Shown here: positions 44,560 through 56,800 of the stretch, piece after piece
Position numbering within the stretch: position 1 is the stretch's first letter
Layout: the number at the start of each line of letters is the position of its first letter
Origin: Cristatella mucedo
Lineage: Eukaryota > Bryozoa > Phylactolaemata > Cristatellidae
NCBI GenBank assembly: GCA_009760855.2
Contig: WPIO01000010.1
Span: 8,287,501 to 8,351,500 of the forward strand
Length of the DNA: 64,000 nt
Direction of reading: 5' to 3'
Program-made: the position numbers and the translations under genes
Notes under the pieces: generated by a model
What the model was told of the DNA's origin: nothing
Database searches by the model: none
The model's input: only the letters and a program-made list of their open reading frames with translations

Positions 44560-45353
44560 AAACAGAGGCCAAAAGAGATTCCCAGTGGATTCTTTGATAG
44601 AGTAGTCCCTAATGAAAGTCATCAAGCAGATATACAGTATATGCCAACTGACTCGGTGTAAATACTCATTAAGTGTTATTGATGCTTTATTGATGTTGCT
44701 ATTAGATATGAAGACTCATGAGCACTTAAAACCAAATCATCAAAAGAAGTAACTAATCGATCTAAGCGATCATTGATACTTACTTAAAGGGTCCTTTAGA
44801 ACGGCCGAAAGAAGATAACAGTAGATCCAGGATCTCAGTTCAAAGGAGATTTCAAGAAAGAAAGGAATAGACACGGAACACGTGCGATAGAAACGACTAG
44901 CAGGAAAGAGTTGCCTTAGTTGAAAGAATTAATCGAGCAATAGTAGAAAGAACTTTCATTGCTCAGTATGAAAAAGAATTAGAAAGTCTGATTGCTGGAG
45001 ATCATAAGAGAAACAGAGAATGAATTAAGAAGCTACCTAATATTTTAGATTACCTGAATAATAATAATACTACAAGATAAAAAAGAAAGAGTTAAGCTAC
45101 AGAACCCATTATACCGTAGGAAAGTGGGAAAATAAGAAGAAATAATAGAACTCGAAACAACTGTTAGATACTTACTAGAACTAGGTGAAGGCGAAGACGA
45201 AAAAAGGAGAAGAGCTACAGATCCGATATGGAGTTTAACTAAGCATACGAATATTAGAATTTTAGTAATGAAAGACAAACCAGTTAGATATTTTCTAAAC
45301 GCTATAAAGAGAGGTTTCGTTAGACAAGAGTTACAAGTTATCAAACAGGAGTA
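44560..45353 (+). pseudogene. Retroviral-type (rve) integrase of Polinton type, frameshifted
   Basis: The integrase inserts element DNA into the host using a DDE active site. Segments in order: 44.59-44.67 kb (HQADIQYMPTDS then YSLSVIDALL, first Asp); 44.79-44.85 kb (KKITVDPGSQFKGDFKKE, second Asp in the conserved VDPG-FKG box); 44.92-45.05 kb (LVERINRAIVERTF, the Glu, then IKKLPNILDYLN); 45.12-45.35 kb (a C-terminal domain with TDPIWSLTKHTNIRI and VRQELQVIKQE, ending TAA). The segments lie in different frames and contain TAA at 44750-44752 and TGA at 45021-45023, so no active enzyme is encoded. Its 5' end abuts the LINE-B insertion. It matches the integrase group shared by Polintons and adintoviruses. 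Confidence 0.8.
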
Positions 45354-45743
45354 ATTGCTTTAGATGAAGCTTCTGTTTCAACCATGAGATCATCAAATTC
45401 TTCTTTTGTTACTATTTCATCCGAAAATGCATGTTATCTTTGGGATTAACTTTGAATTTGAATATAGAGTTAATCTTTTACGTTTATCAATTTCAGCAAG
45501 ACACCGTCAGCTGTTGATAACATTGTAGATACTTCTGCGAATATTGGAACAACATGAGATAGATCAGGAACGATAGGTATGTATGTACTAGCAATTTTTA
45601 CTCCTAAAGCTATGGTTATATTTATAAACTTTAGAGCTTATCTTATCTTTGCTAAATTTTTTGGACAAGATCCGACTTTAGTATTGTAGTGCACAACTTC
45701 TCCAAACCTTTGGTTGGCATACATTTTTATAAGGTCTGACATT
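45354..45743. other. AT-rich element sequence without a clear gene
   Basis: The plus strand has many stops. Short coherent stretches on the minus strand suggest decayed coding, but no ORF above 60 codons is convincing. No repeat or RNA gene was recognised. Confidence 0.4.
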
Positions 45744-45989
45744 CTATACAACTTTAATTTTTCTTTTTACTTCTGGTATTTCTTGATAAGATAAAAATTT
45801 AACAAGCTCAGTGAAATAATCGCAATCTGCTTTATGAAGTGTTGCTGTATGAACCACAGATGAATAGATTTCAGGAAGGGCATTTTTATCTCCTAAATCT
45901 TTAATGTAATCATCGTATAGTTTCTTAGTTGCTGGGAATTCTAGAATTCGATGACTGCTAACAACTTTTTCAAGCAAGCCACAATCCAT
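45744..45989 (-). CDS. Small minus-strand element ORF, unknown
   Basis: Eighty-one codons from ATG (CTTTCTATACTATG region is near its start on the plus strand) to TAG. It begins MDCGLLEKVVSSHRILEF and has a charged helical composition (KLYDDYIKDLGDKN). AT-rich codon use matches the element, and it is intact. The family is unknown. Confidence 0.4.
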   Translation of the reverse strand: MDCGLLEKVVSSHRILEFPATKKLYDDYIKDLGDKNALPEIYSSVVHTATLHKADCDYFTELVKFLSYQEIPEVKRKIKVV

Positions 45990-46089
45990 TTCTTTCTATA
46001 CTATGCAATTTTTTGTACAGTACAATAAAAAAATACGAAGCAATACAAAACAATCAGAAAACAAAGTTAATACCTATAAGATTCTAATG

Positions 46090-46412
46090 ACCGTATAGCT
46101 TCTCTTTAAATTCTTCGAATGTCTGTTTCATCTTCATATCTTTCTTTTTTCATATTTTTCTTTGATACCTTCAGGCTGTTTTTGAGATTCTGTACTTGTA
46201 GGTATACAACGCTTTGCTAATATTATTTGAACTCCTAAATTAGATAGAGCTTTGTGATATTCTTCCTGAAGAGTAACAGTCTTAAGTAAAGCTTGCTGGA
46301 AATGAATAGGAAGATCTTTATAATCTGTGCTAGGATGTTGTTGTATATAGTAACTATGAGCCGGGGTACGAACAATAATTTTTCATAAAGTTGCCCAATT
46401 AACTTTCATTTC
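46090..46412 (-). pseudogene. Minus-strand AT-rich coding-like stretch
   Basis: On the minus strand the region has runs of charged residues and few stops in one frame at a time, like the two neighbouring minus-strand ORFs, but it has no ORF of useful length. It is probably a decayed gene between 45989 and 46450. No family is recognised. Confidence 0.2.
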
Positions 46413-46449
46413 TTTTTTATACTACAGAATTGTACTGTTCAATATGATT

Positions 46450-46668
46450 TTAATTCAGTGATCGGAGGTTTTCATCCAAAATAAAATATCTGAATGCTTC
46501 TTCATCTCGTGCATTCATATAGTTAGAATAACAAACTGCAGTGTTAAGCTTCGCATCTATGATATCAGTAGGGATATCTGAGTAAGTGAACTTCATTAAT
46601 ACATTGATAAGTGTTACATTTGTTTCTGGGCAAAGAAGAATCATCCTGATTTTTTGCGATTTGTTCAT
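46450..46668 (-). CDS. Small minus-strand element ORF, unknown
   Basis: Seventy-two codons, ATG to TAA. It reads MNKSQKIRMILLCPETNV and ends EAFRYFILDENLRSLN. It lies in the same direction as 45744-45989 and 46989-47267, forming a minus-strand set at the right end of the element, opposite to the polymerase and integrase. Unknown function. Confidence 0.4.
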   Translation of the reverse strand: MNKSQKIRMILLCPETNVTLINVLMKFTYSDIPTDIIDAKLNTAVCYSNYMNARDEEAFRYFILDENLRSLN

Positions 46669-46682
46669 TCTCTATATAAGGT

Positions 46683-47273
46683 TAATTTTATTTAGCTCAA
46701 CGACCACATCTGCAACCAGCACGGCAGCTAGGAAATCCTCTATCAGTATTGTCACAATGGCAGAATCCTGCTTGCTCGTGTATATCTTTGTCATAATCAC
46801 TTATTTCTATCCTTGGTACACCAAGCCAGCCAAGGTCTGTCTCGTTGTCAAAGCACCTTTTCTAACTATATTCACTATCTTCGCACTTACAAAAACTATC
46901 CCCGTGGTCACATGCTTCACTATACAAACTAGATAGTCTACTCTCTTCCTCCATAATCTTAGGTAAGAAAGAGTTTATCCTAGCAATATCAGAATACTTT
47001 TGAGGCCAAGGCATTTTCTGAGCATCTAATCTTCTCTTCTCTTTGCATTTGTCTATATGTTTTTTTTAGCAGAATAACGTTTTCTTTCCTCAGCTTTCTC
47101 TTGTCATTGTAATTGAAACTCCTCCTTATCTTCTTTTTCACGAAGCTCAACAAATAAACAAGTACCTCTTCTCTCAGTAATATAGCCTTTAACGAAAGCA
47201 GTAAAAAATCAACCCATGTAGGTACAACTATATCTTTTCCGCAATGTTTCAAGAAAGTGCTTTTCAAACCTTA
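46683..47273 (-). pseudogene. Right-end minus-strand ORF(s) of the element
   Basis: The best ORF is 46989-47267, 92 codons, rich in Lys/Arg (KKKIRRSFNYNDKRKLRKEN). It ends at TGA and would meet TAG two codons later. 46683-46930 on the minus strand is low-complexity and Cys-rich in places and has no firm ORF. A basic DNA-binding protein would fit the composition; this is only a guess. Confidence 0.3.
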
Positions 47274-47429
47274 CTAAGCCAATCACCTAGTTTCTCTCCT
47301 TTCTCTCTACGCAACCTTCTTGCAAGATCAGAAATAGGAATGATTATACATGGAAATATTTTCTTTTAAATTAATTTTTTAAGTAATATAGTAAATGACT
47401 TCTCTTAAAAAATTTACTATAATATAAGC

Positions 47430-47550
47430 AAAAACTTCAACTACCTTTAATGGCTCACATAGAATAGTATGTGATTTTGCTTCATGACTGACTCACACTC
47501 ATATAAGATAGTTGCGAGTGAGAACGAGCCTTAGCGAGGTCGAATGAGAG
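47430..47550 (-). repeat. Right terminal inverted repeat of the Polinton-like element
   Basis: The counterpart of the left TIR. It contains ATGTGATTTTGCTTCATGAC, TGACTCACACTCATATAAGA and CGAGCCTTAGCGAGG, all found in reverse complement at 34.79-34.91 kb. AT-rich element sequence ends here and host-like sequence follows. Confidence 0.85.
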
Positions 47551-47639
47551 CAAGTCCCAGAACATATCATATTTATGCGTTGTAGCCACGGCTTAACCCT
47601 TTCAAAAGAGAAAACGCCGTGCTTCTATTTATGGAATAC

Positions 47640-47862
47640 ACCAAAAATACCTTTAAGGCGCATTTGGAACTATCGCACTTTGCACCCGTAATGACTCACA
47701 TTACGCAGCAATACGCACTTTTCCAAAATGCTAGCGCCTACGCAGGCGCTGGCTGATTTGCCCGCCCCGGATGTCACGTGTCTGTCATGGCAGCCTCCAG
47801 AGTTCCAGCGAGGGTTGAGAGGGTGCAATTCGTCCGTCCAGTCGTAGCTTCATTTTCTTTCT
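47640..47862 (+). promoter_or_regulatory. Putative promoter/5' leader of REXO5-like gene
   Basis: The AT-rich element stops near 47.55 kb and base composition returns to host-like GC. A TGTCACGTG motif (E-box/USF-type) lies at about 47772, about 90 bases upstream of the ATG, in a CpG-containing stretch. No TATA box is obvious. Function is inferred from position. Confidence 0.35.
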
Positions 47863-50800
47863 ATGACCGGAAGGCAGAGAGGAAGAATCGAGTCGAAGAA
47901 GAGAAAGCTCTGTGCTCTTTTTGAGCTCATTAATCAAACAAGTTCAGACGCTCCAGTAATGGGAAAGAGGTTACGAGCCGTTGAAAAGGTACGACATGCC
48001 TATGGAGTGGCTGTCTCCGTTGTGCGTGCTCTTATGTGCTCTGTGCTCTTGGCGTGGTTAGTAGCGTTTGACTGGTTATTAATGCGACTCCTCTGGTTCT
48101 AACCGTCTAATTTGTTAGAGAATGATGTGACCCCGATGTCAACGGAGGAGTCTTTATCTGTGGCTCCCAGAAATGCCGCACCGTCCGTAGTGGCCGTATT
48201 TTTTCTCGGTTGACGACGTGAGTTCCTCTTTTTACTGTTCTATAACGAGCTAGCGCCAGCAGCATTTTGTTGTGAAGAATCACTAGAATTTCGACTTCAC
48301 TAGTCAGGTGAAATCTCTTGCTGCTTACTGCCTCGCCTTCCGTAGAGAGCTCGGCTTGACGGGCGGCACCTGCATCGGTTGCCCTTAGGATATTTTGATT
48401 TGCGGCTGCCGAGTACCGCGACAGGGCTAGCCCTATCGGCCAGGGTCTATCGGAGCTTACTGGATCTCTCTTGCGGTAAGAACATGTGAATTAAGCCGCA
48501 TGCTGGCTTTTGCCTGTCAGCTGACAGCCCAAAAACAAACGCATATGCTGCTGGTATGTGTGCGTTTAGTTTGACGTCGTTTCACCACGATTTTTGTATG
48601 ACCTCCCTTTTCTGGCCAGACTTAAAGGCTACGAGCTTATGCATCTTCTGTTCTGCTGCAGCAGTTTTCACTGAGCCCGAGTTTTACAGATGAGTCGGCT
48701 ACTGGTGTAGGCCGAACGCCCAGCCTCAGCCGCCTGTCAGTATTGATTCATAGTCGTTTCTTGGGGTTCAAACCAGGCTACTGGCCGAGCCACTGCACCA
48801 GCACCAAACAAGGATTCTTCAAAAAGCTTTATTTTAAGTTATTGTTGATCAAGCAAGCTAGAGTTCGAAGCTAAAATACTCTGCTTGTATCTCCGTCTGT
48901 AACTCCACAAAGTCATGAAGACCATGTGGGTGTTACACAGGAGAGTTTTGTATAGCGCACTCACAGCCTGAGCTGCTTTCGGTACGCATTCGGTAGCCAA
49001 CAGACTTCGTCTCACGCAACAAAGAGAAAGTGGGAAGCATAGCAGAGTCAGGAGAGCAGTTGAGGTAGTGAGTAGCATAGAAGTAGCAGCTTATGACCGC
49101 TGAAAAGGATGTGCCATAGTCGGTAGGGGTTTGTTACACTTGGCAGCAAGATCCTGTGCAAACTCCCAAGCCAGTGAAGTACTTTTTTGTCGGAAAGAAA
49201 GTTTGCCTAAACATATCATCAAACGTCCAGGTGTTTTATTTTCTGCTCTCATTGATGTGTATAGCAAAACTTATCCTGCCGAAATACACTAGGATAATGT
49301 GGTACGAGGACAGCTAAACTTGCATTTCAAATTTCACTCTGATCCGTGAACTATTGACCGAAATATGGAATTAACAGGCCCAAATCTACACTGTAAATGC
49401 AGCTTTATACAGGTCACAAACATGCACCTCAACAAGCTTCACGCATGTACGATTTAGCAAGATTCAAAAGTATTTTCTTGAAATTCCACCTTAAATGATG
49501 TGAAGTGGAGCTATTTCTTATCTTATTCCGAAAATGACTGTCATAATTTTGCGAGTTCTGAGTCTATATAAGAGATTCTAAAATAGCACCCTATGGACTT
49601 ATGTGCATACCGATGAGGTTCTGTTATTGCCAGACATCTTGGCACGTGGTATGGTCTGCCAGTGCTCAGAGCCATCTAAAATGATGAATATTCAGTACCA
49701 TTTCCAAATTCCTATATACGTAGGTACATCCCTTCAAAATTTATAATTCTTGACCGTCTTTGTCTAAAATGATGAATATTCAGTACCATTTCCAAATTCC
49801 TGTATACGTGGGTACATCCCTTCAAAATTTATAATTCTTGACCGTCTTTGTTGCCTGATAATGGGTGATACATTGGGAGGAAGCTCTGCTCTACTTTTTG
49901 TTGCTCTCATCTGCTGCTGTTGGATCGCTAGGCGACAGGGTAGTTGGTGTTAATGTCTACGATAAGGATGGTACAGTTCACGGGTTAATTGCCCGTTTAA
50001 TTGTTGATGTTGTACATGGTTGTGAAATGGAGCTACTCTGGTTTCAGCACGGCTAGTCAGTCTTTTCAGTCATTGAAGGGTAAAAAATTAAAGGTAGGCT
50101 TGGCTAATTCAGTAGTTTTATTTATACTTGCACGTGCAAAAGTATTTACTAGTTGCACTAGACATAGTTTACTTACCTACTATTAGACTCTGCAAGTTAC
50201 GCAGCGGCAGGAGCTGACTTTTATATAAACTGATTATTTAATGGTAAAATTGACCCACTGTTAATGGCCGGGCTGAGGATGGTAAGGAACAAAAACAGCC
50301 CCACAGCTTTTTTACCCCTAAAAATGTCAGGCTGTGTGTTTCTACTTGCAATCTGATTATCTTACTTTTAATCCTCATGGCTCAATTGCACACCCCTGCC
50401 CGTGGCAGTTATTTTTGCACTTCCTGCACAAATGCTCCTCCGGTGCTTTCCTGCCTTAGGAAAGACGAAGGAACTAAACAGCCAAATAGAAGCTCAAAGC
50501 GGCAGCTATCACCAGGTGGGCACAACTGCTTGCAGGAAAGCTTGATATTAGCGTGGGGAGTCTCAGCTACAACCTGAAGAATTATTTTCATGGTGGTAGT
50601 ATGTACGCCATATAAAGTTCTGGCCGGCCACATGACGACAAAAAAGGGATTGCTGTCTACTGACGTCTACTACTGCACTGGATCAAGGGAAATTCCCACT
50701 TCCAGCTGTCTCAACAAGTCCTTTGAAGGAGCCACATGCAAAGCTGTAAGTGTCGATGCGGTTCGTAGGAGGCTTTTGGAGCATGTCATGTATAGAAGTG

Positions 50801-53800
50801 TCAACAAATGCAAGCTGTTACATAACGACCGACAGCCAAAAAGCCGTCTGTATTAGATATGACTGGGACGTGTCCACTTTGCAGCTGATGATGGGAGCCA
50901 TATTATATAGACCACCGAAAGCCAATTTATGATCCACTGAGGTAGCTAACAGAGGACTTTCGTCAGCCATAGAAAAGGTTAAAAAAAAATTCCAGCCGGA
51001 CTGCTCACAGCCTATGCTCAAGTACACTGGGGGCAAAGTGCTTGTTTGGTAGTGCTTTTGGCTTCCTGCATCGGAATTTTTCACTGAAGAGGATATTGGA
51101 ATGGAATGTGGTAAAAGACATCAATTGTTGGGTTGCCGTGTGCCCGAGCTCTTATGTTGGAAGACTTCGTATAGCAAATGGATAATGCTCCAAGCATACT
51201 TTGAGGGCAACAAAGCTGTTGTTGGCAGACTCTGGTGTCCTTGGTCATGCCAATGTCCTGATCTCAACTCATCTGTCGAACAGAGGGGAGCGCTCATTTA
51301 TATGCCAGAACTGTGTCGTATTGTCTCTCTCCCGAGCAGATTTTTGGTCGGCTTAAGCAGCTGTGGGGCTGCATAACCCCAGATGCTTACCGAAAACTGA
51401 CTGGGGTCAATGCTCTGGCAAGTATTGGAAGTTGTAAAGAATATGGGTGGTCCGACCTCCTATTGGTGCAATTATCCACTTGTACATGTATAACCTTGGT
51501 TCTCTTATTGCCTTGGTTTCGCCCAAGTTTAAAGTGTTAGCCTTTAACGACCAGGGCCGTGGGCTCTAGCCCGGCGGCATATGTAAAGCACCTTGATAGA
51601 GATTAAGTCCTCGTAGGGTTCTGTAGAAATACAAGTGAAGTACATTATAATAGAAAATATTGAAACACATGCGTATGTTTTAAGTGCTGTTAGACGAAGA
51701 CTAGGGGAATTGGCTGACGGGATAGTAGTTTGATTTGGGATATCCGTTTACCCTCTCAATACCTTTGCCTTTGAGTCTATGTTACTAGCTGATAGGAACA
51801 ATGACCCTTTTGACTTTTATCAAACGCAGGAAGCATCCTGAGCTGGAGTAGCTAGTTGACTTGGAAACTGCTGAACACCTTTCTATACCTGTGCTTGATT
51901 CAAATTTGCTTCTGCTTTCATTGAAAAGTCTGCGCAGATAAAAATCTTTTACCACTTGTTAGGCAAGTGGCCGTGAAAGGAAAAGCTGTTACGCGCATTG
52001 AAAGTAGTTTGTCAGTAAACCGGGCTCTAAATGAAAAAACCACTCAGTCCCTGGTAGCAGCTATGCTTTAAACCTGTGGGATCAGGGAGACGGTTACTAT
52101 GTGTTGCCAATGAATCATTCAGAAATAAGTTTCCAGTCCATACGTCAAGGTTTCGTATTCTGAATGTGTATTGTTGTCTTTTCTGCCGAAACGGGTGAGT
52201 TTATGTGGTTCCCACCTCTGATTTGAGAACTCGTGGGTTCAACTCCAGAATATGACATGGCATATTCTTTCTAGCAATACAATATCTCATTAAGGTTATT
52301 AGTGTTATTCAATATAGGCTGTCACTTTTATGCTGACGATAGTCAGCTGTATTTGTCATTTAAGCCGTCGGAATCTCATTCAGCAACTGATAAACTGAAT
52401 GCTTGCCTTGCAGACATTCGATCCTGGATTTTGGCAACATTCCTTTAAACGACGATAACACAGAAACCGGTACTCATAGGACAACACAAATGTGTGGCTG
52501 GACTAGAAGACTTGGCTCTTCTAATAGGCGATGCTGTTGTGCCACCATCATAGTGTACTCTGAATTTACTTGTCATCTTCGGCAACGGCCTAGATTTTTA
52601 AAGCTTCATTGAGAACACTGTCTCCACACCTTGCCATCACGTCAGATCTCTGTTTAAGATTATGGACTGTCTACTTGATGTCTTGCAAACAATTTATTAG
52701 CTCCCTCGTCCTGTTTTAGCTAAATTATTGCAATTCCATTTTGGCTGGGCTACCGAATAAAGCCATTAGGCCACTGCAGCTGTCGGTGAATGTGGTGGCA
52801 AAAGGCTAGTTTACAAGTCCCAGAGGTTTGGCTATGTGTCTCTTTTGCTGAAAGAGCTTGAGTGGCTGCCGGTTGATCGACGGATACGGATTAAAGTTCT
52901 TACGCTGAGCTGACCCACAAGGCCTGCCACAAATTAGCACCTTTATATCTAGCTGAACTGCTGCACTAGGTTCAGCCTCATCGTGCCCTCAGGTCCTCTA
53001 TGGAAAATGATAAGTTGTTCCGTTCCTCCCCTTAAAAACCGTTGGCTACAGAAGCTTTTGCTCTGCAGCTACTAATTTGTGGAGCTCACTTCCACAGTTC
53101 TTACACAACTCACCTGCTGCCGACTATGGCCATCCTTTCCAGCCGTCTGAAGCTGCTACTTCCGTGCGACTCGCTACTTCAACTGCTCTCATAACTCAGC
53201 AAAGTTCCTCACGGTCTCTTTGTTGGGTGAGTTGAAGTCTGTTGGCTACTGCATGCGTTCCAAAAGTTGCTTAGGCTTTTAGTGAGCTATAGAAAACGCT
53301 CCTTGGTAACACCCACTTAGTATTTGTGGAGTTACGGATCACCAGTGTCCCTGACCTGGCACTGGGAGTGTACCCTGGGCTTTCTATGAACACCGGTCCT
53401 GCAGGTCTTCATTAGTAGTGTTGATGATGGTGGTGGTTAACCAGTGCTGGTGGCTTGCCGATGCTGCCAGTCTAAGCACGGCACCTTGATCGTGAGGGTA
53501 ACTGACAATTATTTGGTTGAACTATGTGAAACATTTCATTCACTATATTTTTTGTAGAGCAGGGAAACCGATGGAGTCATGCTGGCCGAGCCAGCGAGCA
53601 ACGAAGGTAGAGTTCCGTGTGGGCAAACAGTGGCTGCCTGCGGCAGCTTCGACCATGGTTCATCCTTTGGTGATCAGCATACCATGACCGACGAAGAGCT
53701 CAGACAGCTCAGGGCAGAGCTACGTGCCCGCCAAAAGGCAGCCATGGTAGAAACTTGACTGAGGCCAGCCTGCTGGCCCGATGTGCTATGCTATGCTGTG

Positions 53801-56800
53801 CCGTGTCAGTTGCCTCCATCTGTTTGTTCGTTAGTCGTTTCTTCTATTGTGTTGGGTGTACCTCTGATGGCTGATATCTTTCTTTCATTCTTAGCCTTTA
53901 TTACCCGTTGAATGCAAACTAGTAGCTAAACGTTTCTTTTGTGGCTGAAGCCGAATATAGATTCAGTGTCATTTGTTGCAGTCATCTTTAAAAAAGTGCT
54001 TTTAAAGTGCACTAGGAAACTTCTACCATCGATGGTACATTGTTATATTTGACTGTAGCTGTGTCATTATCGTGTTGCTCGTAATTCTAGTAGTAGTAGC
54101 AGCAGTAGTGGTAGTAGCATACAAAGTGCCCAGAAAGAAATTCCGTTATGGGAGGTGCTACACAAATTTATTATTATTTTTGTTATTATTGTTAGTCAAT
54201 GTCATGAATTTAGTTGTTTTAGGTTTAGTTACTGTTGGAGTAGTAGTAGCTAGACTAGTTGTTGGAGTAAGAGTAGTAGGAGCAGAAGTAGAGTAAGTAC
54301 TGGTAATAACATGAGTAGTAGTAGCATTTGTCTGTTCGTTGAAGCCTCTGGTTCACCAATGTAATCTAGCGCTCTGGTTCTACAATATAGTGTATTCTGC
54401 CATGAACCTTTATTTCCTTGCAGACATTATGTTGAGATAAGGAGATGACTGACCACTACTGTCTAGGGGCTTAATTGCATCGACTTCCGACTTTGCTTTG
54501 TGCACATTCGCTCGTCTTATGTATTGAGGAGTTCAGCACCATAACAAGCACACATAGTTGCCAATTATAATGCTCGCGTTGTTGGTGAGCCCGGAACTCG
54601 AGCTACAGAAACGCTAGGTAGCACCTTGGAGTGTGCAGCTGGTGGTCTGAGCTAACTGCCGATGAACAGGCTATTATTCGTTCTACTTCCTATAGCTTAG
54701 AAAATTTAAGCCTCTGCTCCCGTAGATTGTAAACACATCACTAATATACTTTGATATAGGAAGACATTGACGAGACCTCATAAGTTATTGTTTTTGGCAA
54801 ACTAGCTCAAAAATGTCTCGTGCCTGAAGTATGCACTATTATGGTTCCAGGAATTGTGACCGGCAGTGCAGGCCTGGAATGAAAAAGGCGTGTTTTGCAA
54901 AATTCCCAGTGGTTTGATTGGGGGATTGATGGGTAAACAACTGTTATGGTATTCTAGAGCTGCTGAGTCATATGTGCCCCTGGAGATCCATTACGTTGTA
55001 TGAGACTCGGCTGGTTCCTCCAGCACACTCTGCGGATTTATTAAGATTTCTTTTGGTTTTAAGTGGGTGTACGGCTTTTTGTTTTTGACGTTATGTTATC
55101 CCTGCGGTCCCTTAGACTATTACACTATATACTTACACTATATGCTCCCCCGATCTTGATCATAAAATGTCATCTTTTACCATTATGGTTTTTGCACTGT
55201 TGTTTGTGTAATTTCTATAGCCTTCACATCTAACCATGTGGATCTCATTCAGTCTGCAGTTTGTGTCCTTTTTGGTATCCAGAATATTTGGTGAATTGTA
55301 AAACCTTAAAGACCTTTAGCATTAATCTGTCCACACGAAAATATCTTCTTTGCCCCTGCTGTTCAATCCTTCCGACCTGTGCTTACTGGTAGAATACTGG
55401 TAGCATGCTACAACGTGACACTAGCCGACGTTCTTGACGAGCTTGTACCTATGACTAAGCGCACTGTGCGACCTTGCCCAGATGGTTTATGGTTTACTGC
55501 AGACATAAAATTGGCAAAGTCTACTAATCGCAAGCTTGAGAAAGCATGCAGAAGATCAAGGCTGCCTGTTCATGTACAGGCACACAAGGACTAATGTAGA
55601 TCATACCAATTTATCCTAGCAACCCTAGCTTCTATAAGAGCATAGTTGAATCCCAGATGCACAATCCAAAAATGCAGATGTCTACCTTCAATCATCTCCC
55701 TAGTCACTACCAGGTTAACTCCTCACCCTGTGATACTTGTGATGATCTAGCATGTCGCTTATCTAGCTTCTTTGTTGGTAAGATAGACATGATCAGGAAG
55801 ACCATCCCTAAGGTAACAATCTCTCCATTTGACTCAAGTCCCTCAGTAACACCCCTTCGGGACTCCTCTCCCTCAGTATGTCATGATGGTTTGGCACAGT
55901 GGTTAGGTGCTTGCCTGTAACGACCGAAGTCGGGCCGAGAGTATAATAATGATAATATTAATAATACATTTGTATAGCACCCTTAGACAATCGAATCTCT
56001 TTCTAGACATTTTACAGATGCTGTAAAGAAAGCATGACCAAATGATTAACGGTAACATCCGCAATGCCATCAAGCATTGCATTGTTAGATTGGACATTCA
56101 CAGGGTCAGCATGTAGATATAGTAGTAACAGCAGACACAGTGTTTGAGATGACAGAGGTCGTGGGCTCGAGCCCAGTGGCATATGTGAAGCGCCTGAATA
56201 GATTGTTCTCTTAGGGTGCAATACAATTGAATTATTTATATATTGAATTATATCATTTTTGCAGCACCTTAATGTCGGCATTCAAGCCTGCCACTAATGA
56301 CCTCATCTTGGTTCATCTCCCAGTCTAAGAATACTAATAGCCCTCTAAACCCTATTCCCACTGTCTTACATATGCTAAGCATTGATCTGTTTCTGCCATG
56401 CCTAACTGACATAATCAATATGTCTTTAGCCTCAGGTTTTGTCCCTGCACTTTTTATAAAGACTGTTGAACTTCAACCCTAGCAATTAAATATGGTTTTA
56501 GAGCTGATAACTTCATATAATCAGCATTACTTCCTGTGTATGACAACTTTATCAGGAATGCAAACTTAAGGAATTCTCTCTGCTTGTTTCGCTTGATCTG
56601 TAGTTGCGATTGATGCTATTGGCCATCAAGTCCTCGAGCACTACTCATCCCCCTGGGCTTCACTGGTACCGTACTGAAATGGTCAAGTGGGCATGGTCAT
56701 AAGCTCGTTGCAAAAGGTGTGACTGCTGCCAGCTGTTTAGTAGAAGCTTTCGTTATGCCTTAAGTCGGTAGATGCCACTATTAGCTAGCCTTCTAGTGAC

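Larger units (their letters stand above)
34741..47555. mobile_element. Degenerate Polinton/Maverick (adintovirus-like) element, ~12.8 kb
   Basis: A markedly AT-rich block lies between inverted repeats at about 34792-34913 and 47430-47550. Inside are relics of a family-B DNA polymerase (35.56-37.92 kb), a retroviral-type integrase (44.56-45.35 kb), fibre-like repeats (41.40-41.94 kb), a possible capsid-like fragment (40.26-40.57 kb) and small ORFs on both strands. PolB, rve integrase and TIRs together define Polintons/Mavericks and the related adintoviruses. Every long gene is split by frameshifts or stops, so this is a dead copy. A LINE-A tail (34.95-35.03 kb) and a LINE-B RT copy (43.03-44.55 kb) inserted later. 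The retroviral type of packaging ATPase, the protease and a full capsid gene were not recognised. Confidence 0.8.

Noticed and set aside
34941-47555. Mitochondrial linear plasmid or numt
   Set aside because: PolB, TIRs and TGA codons would fit, but the rve integrase and fibre repeats point to a Polinton-class element, and no mitochondrial gene is present.
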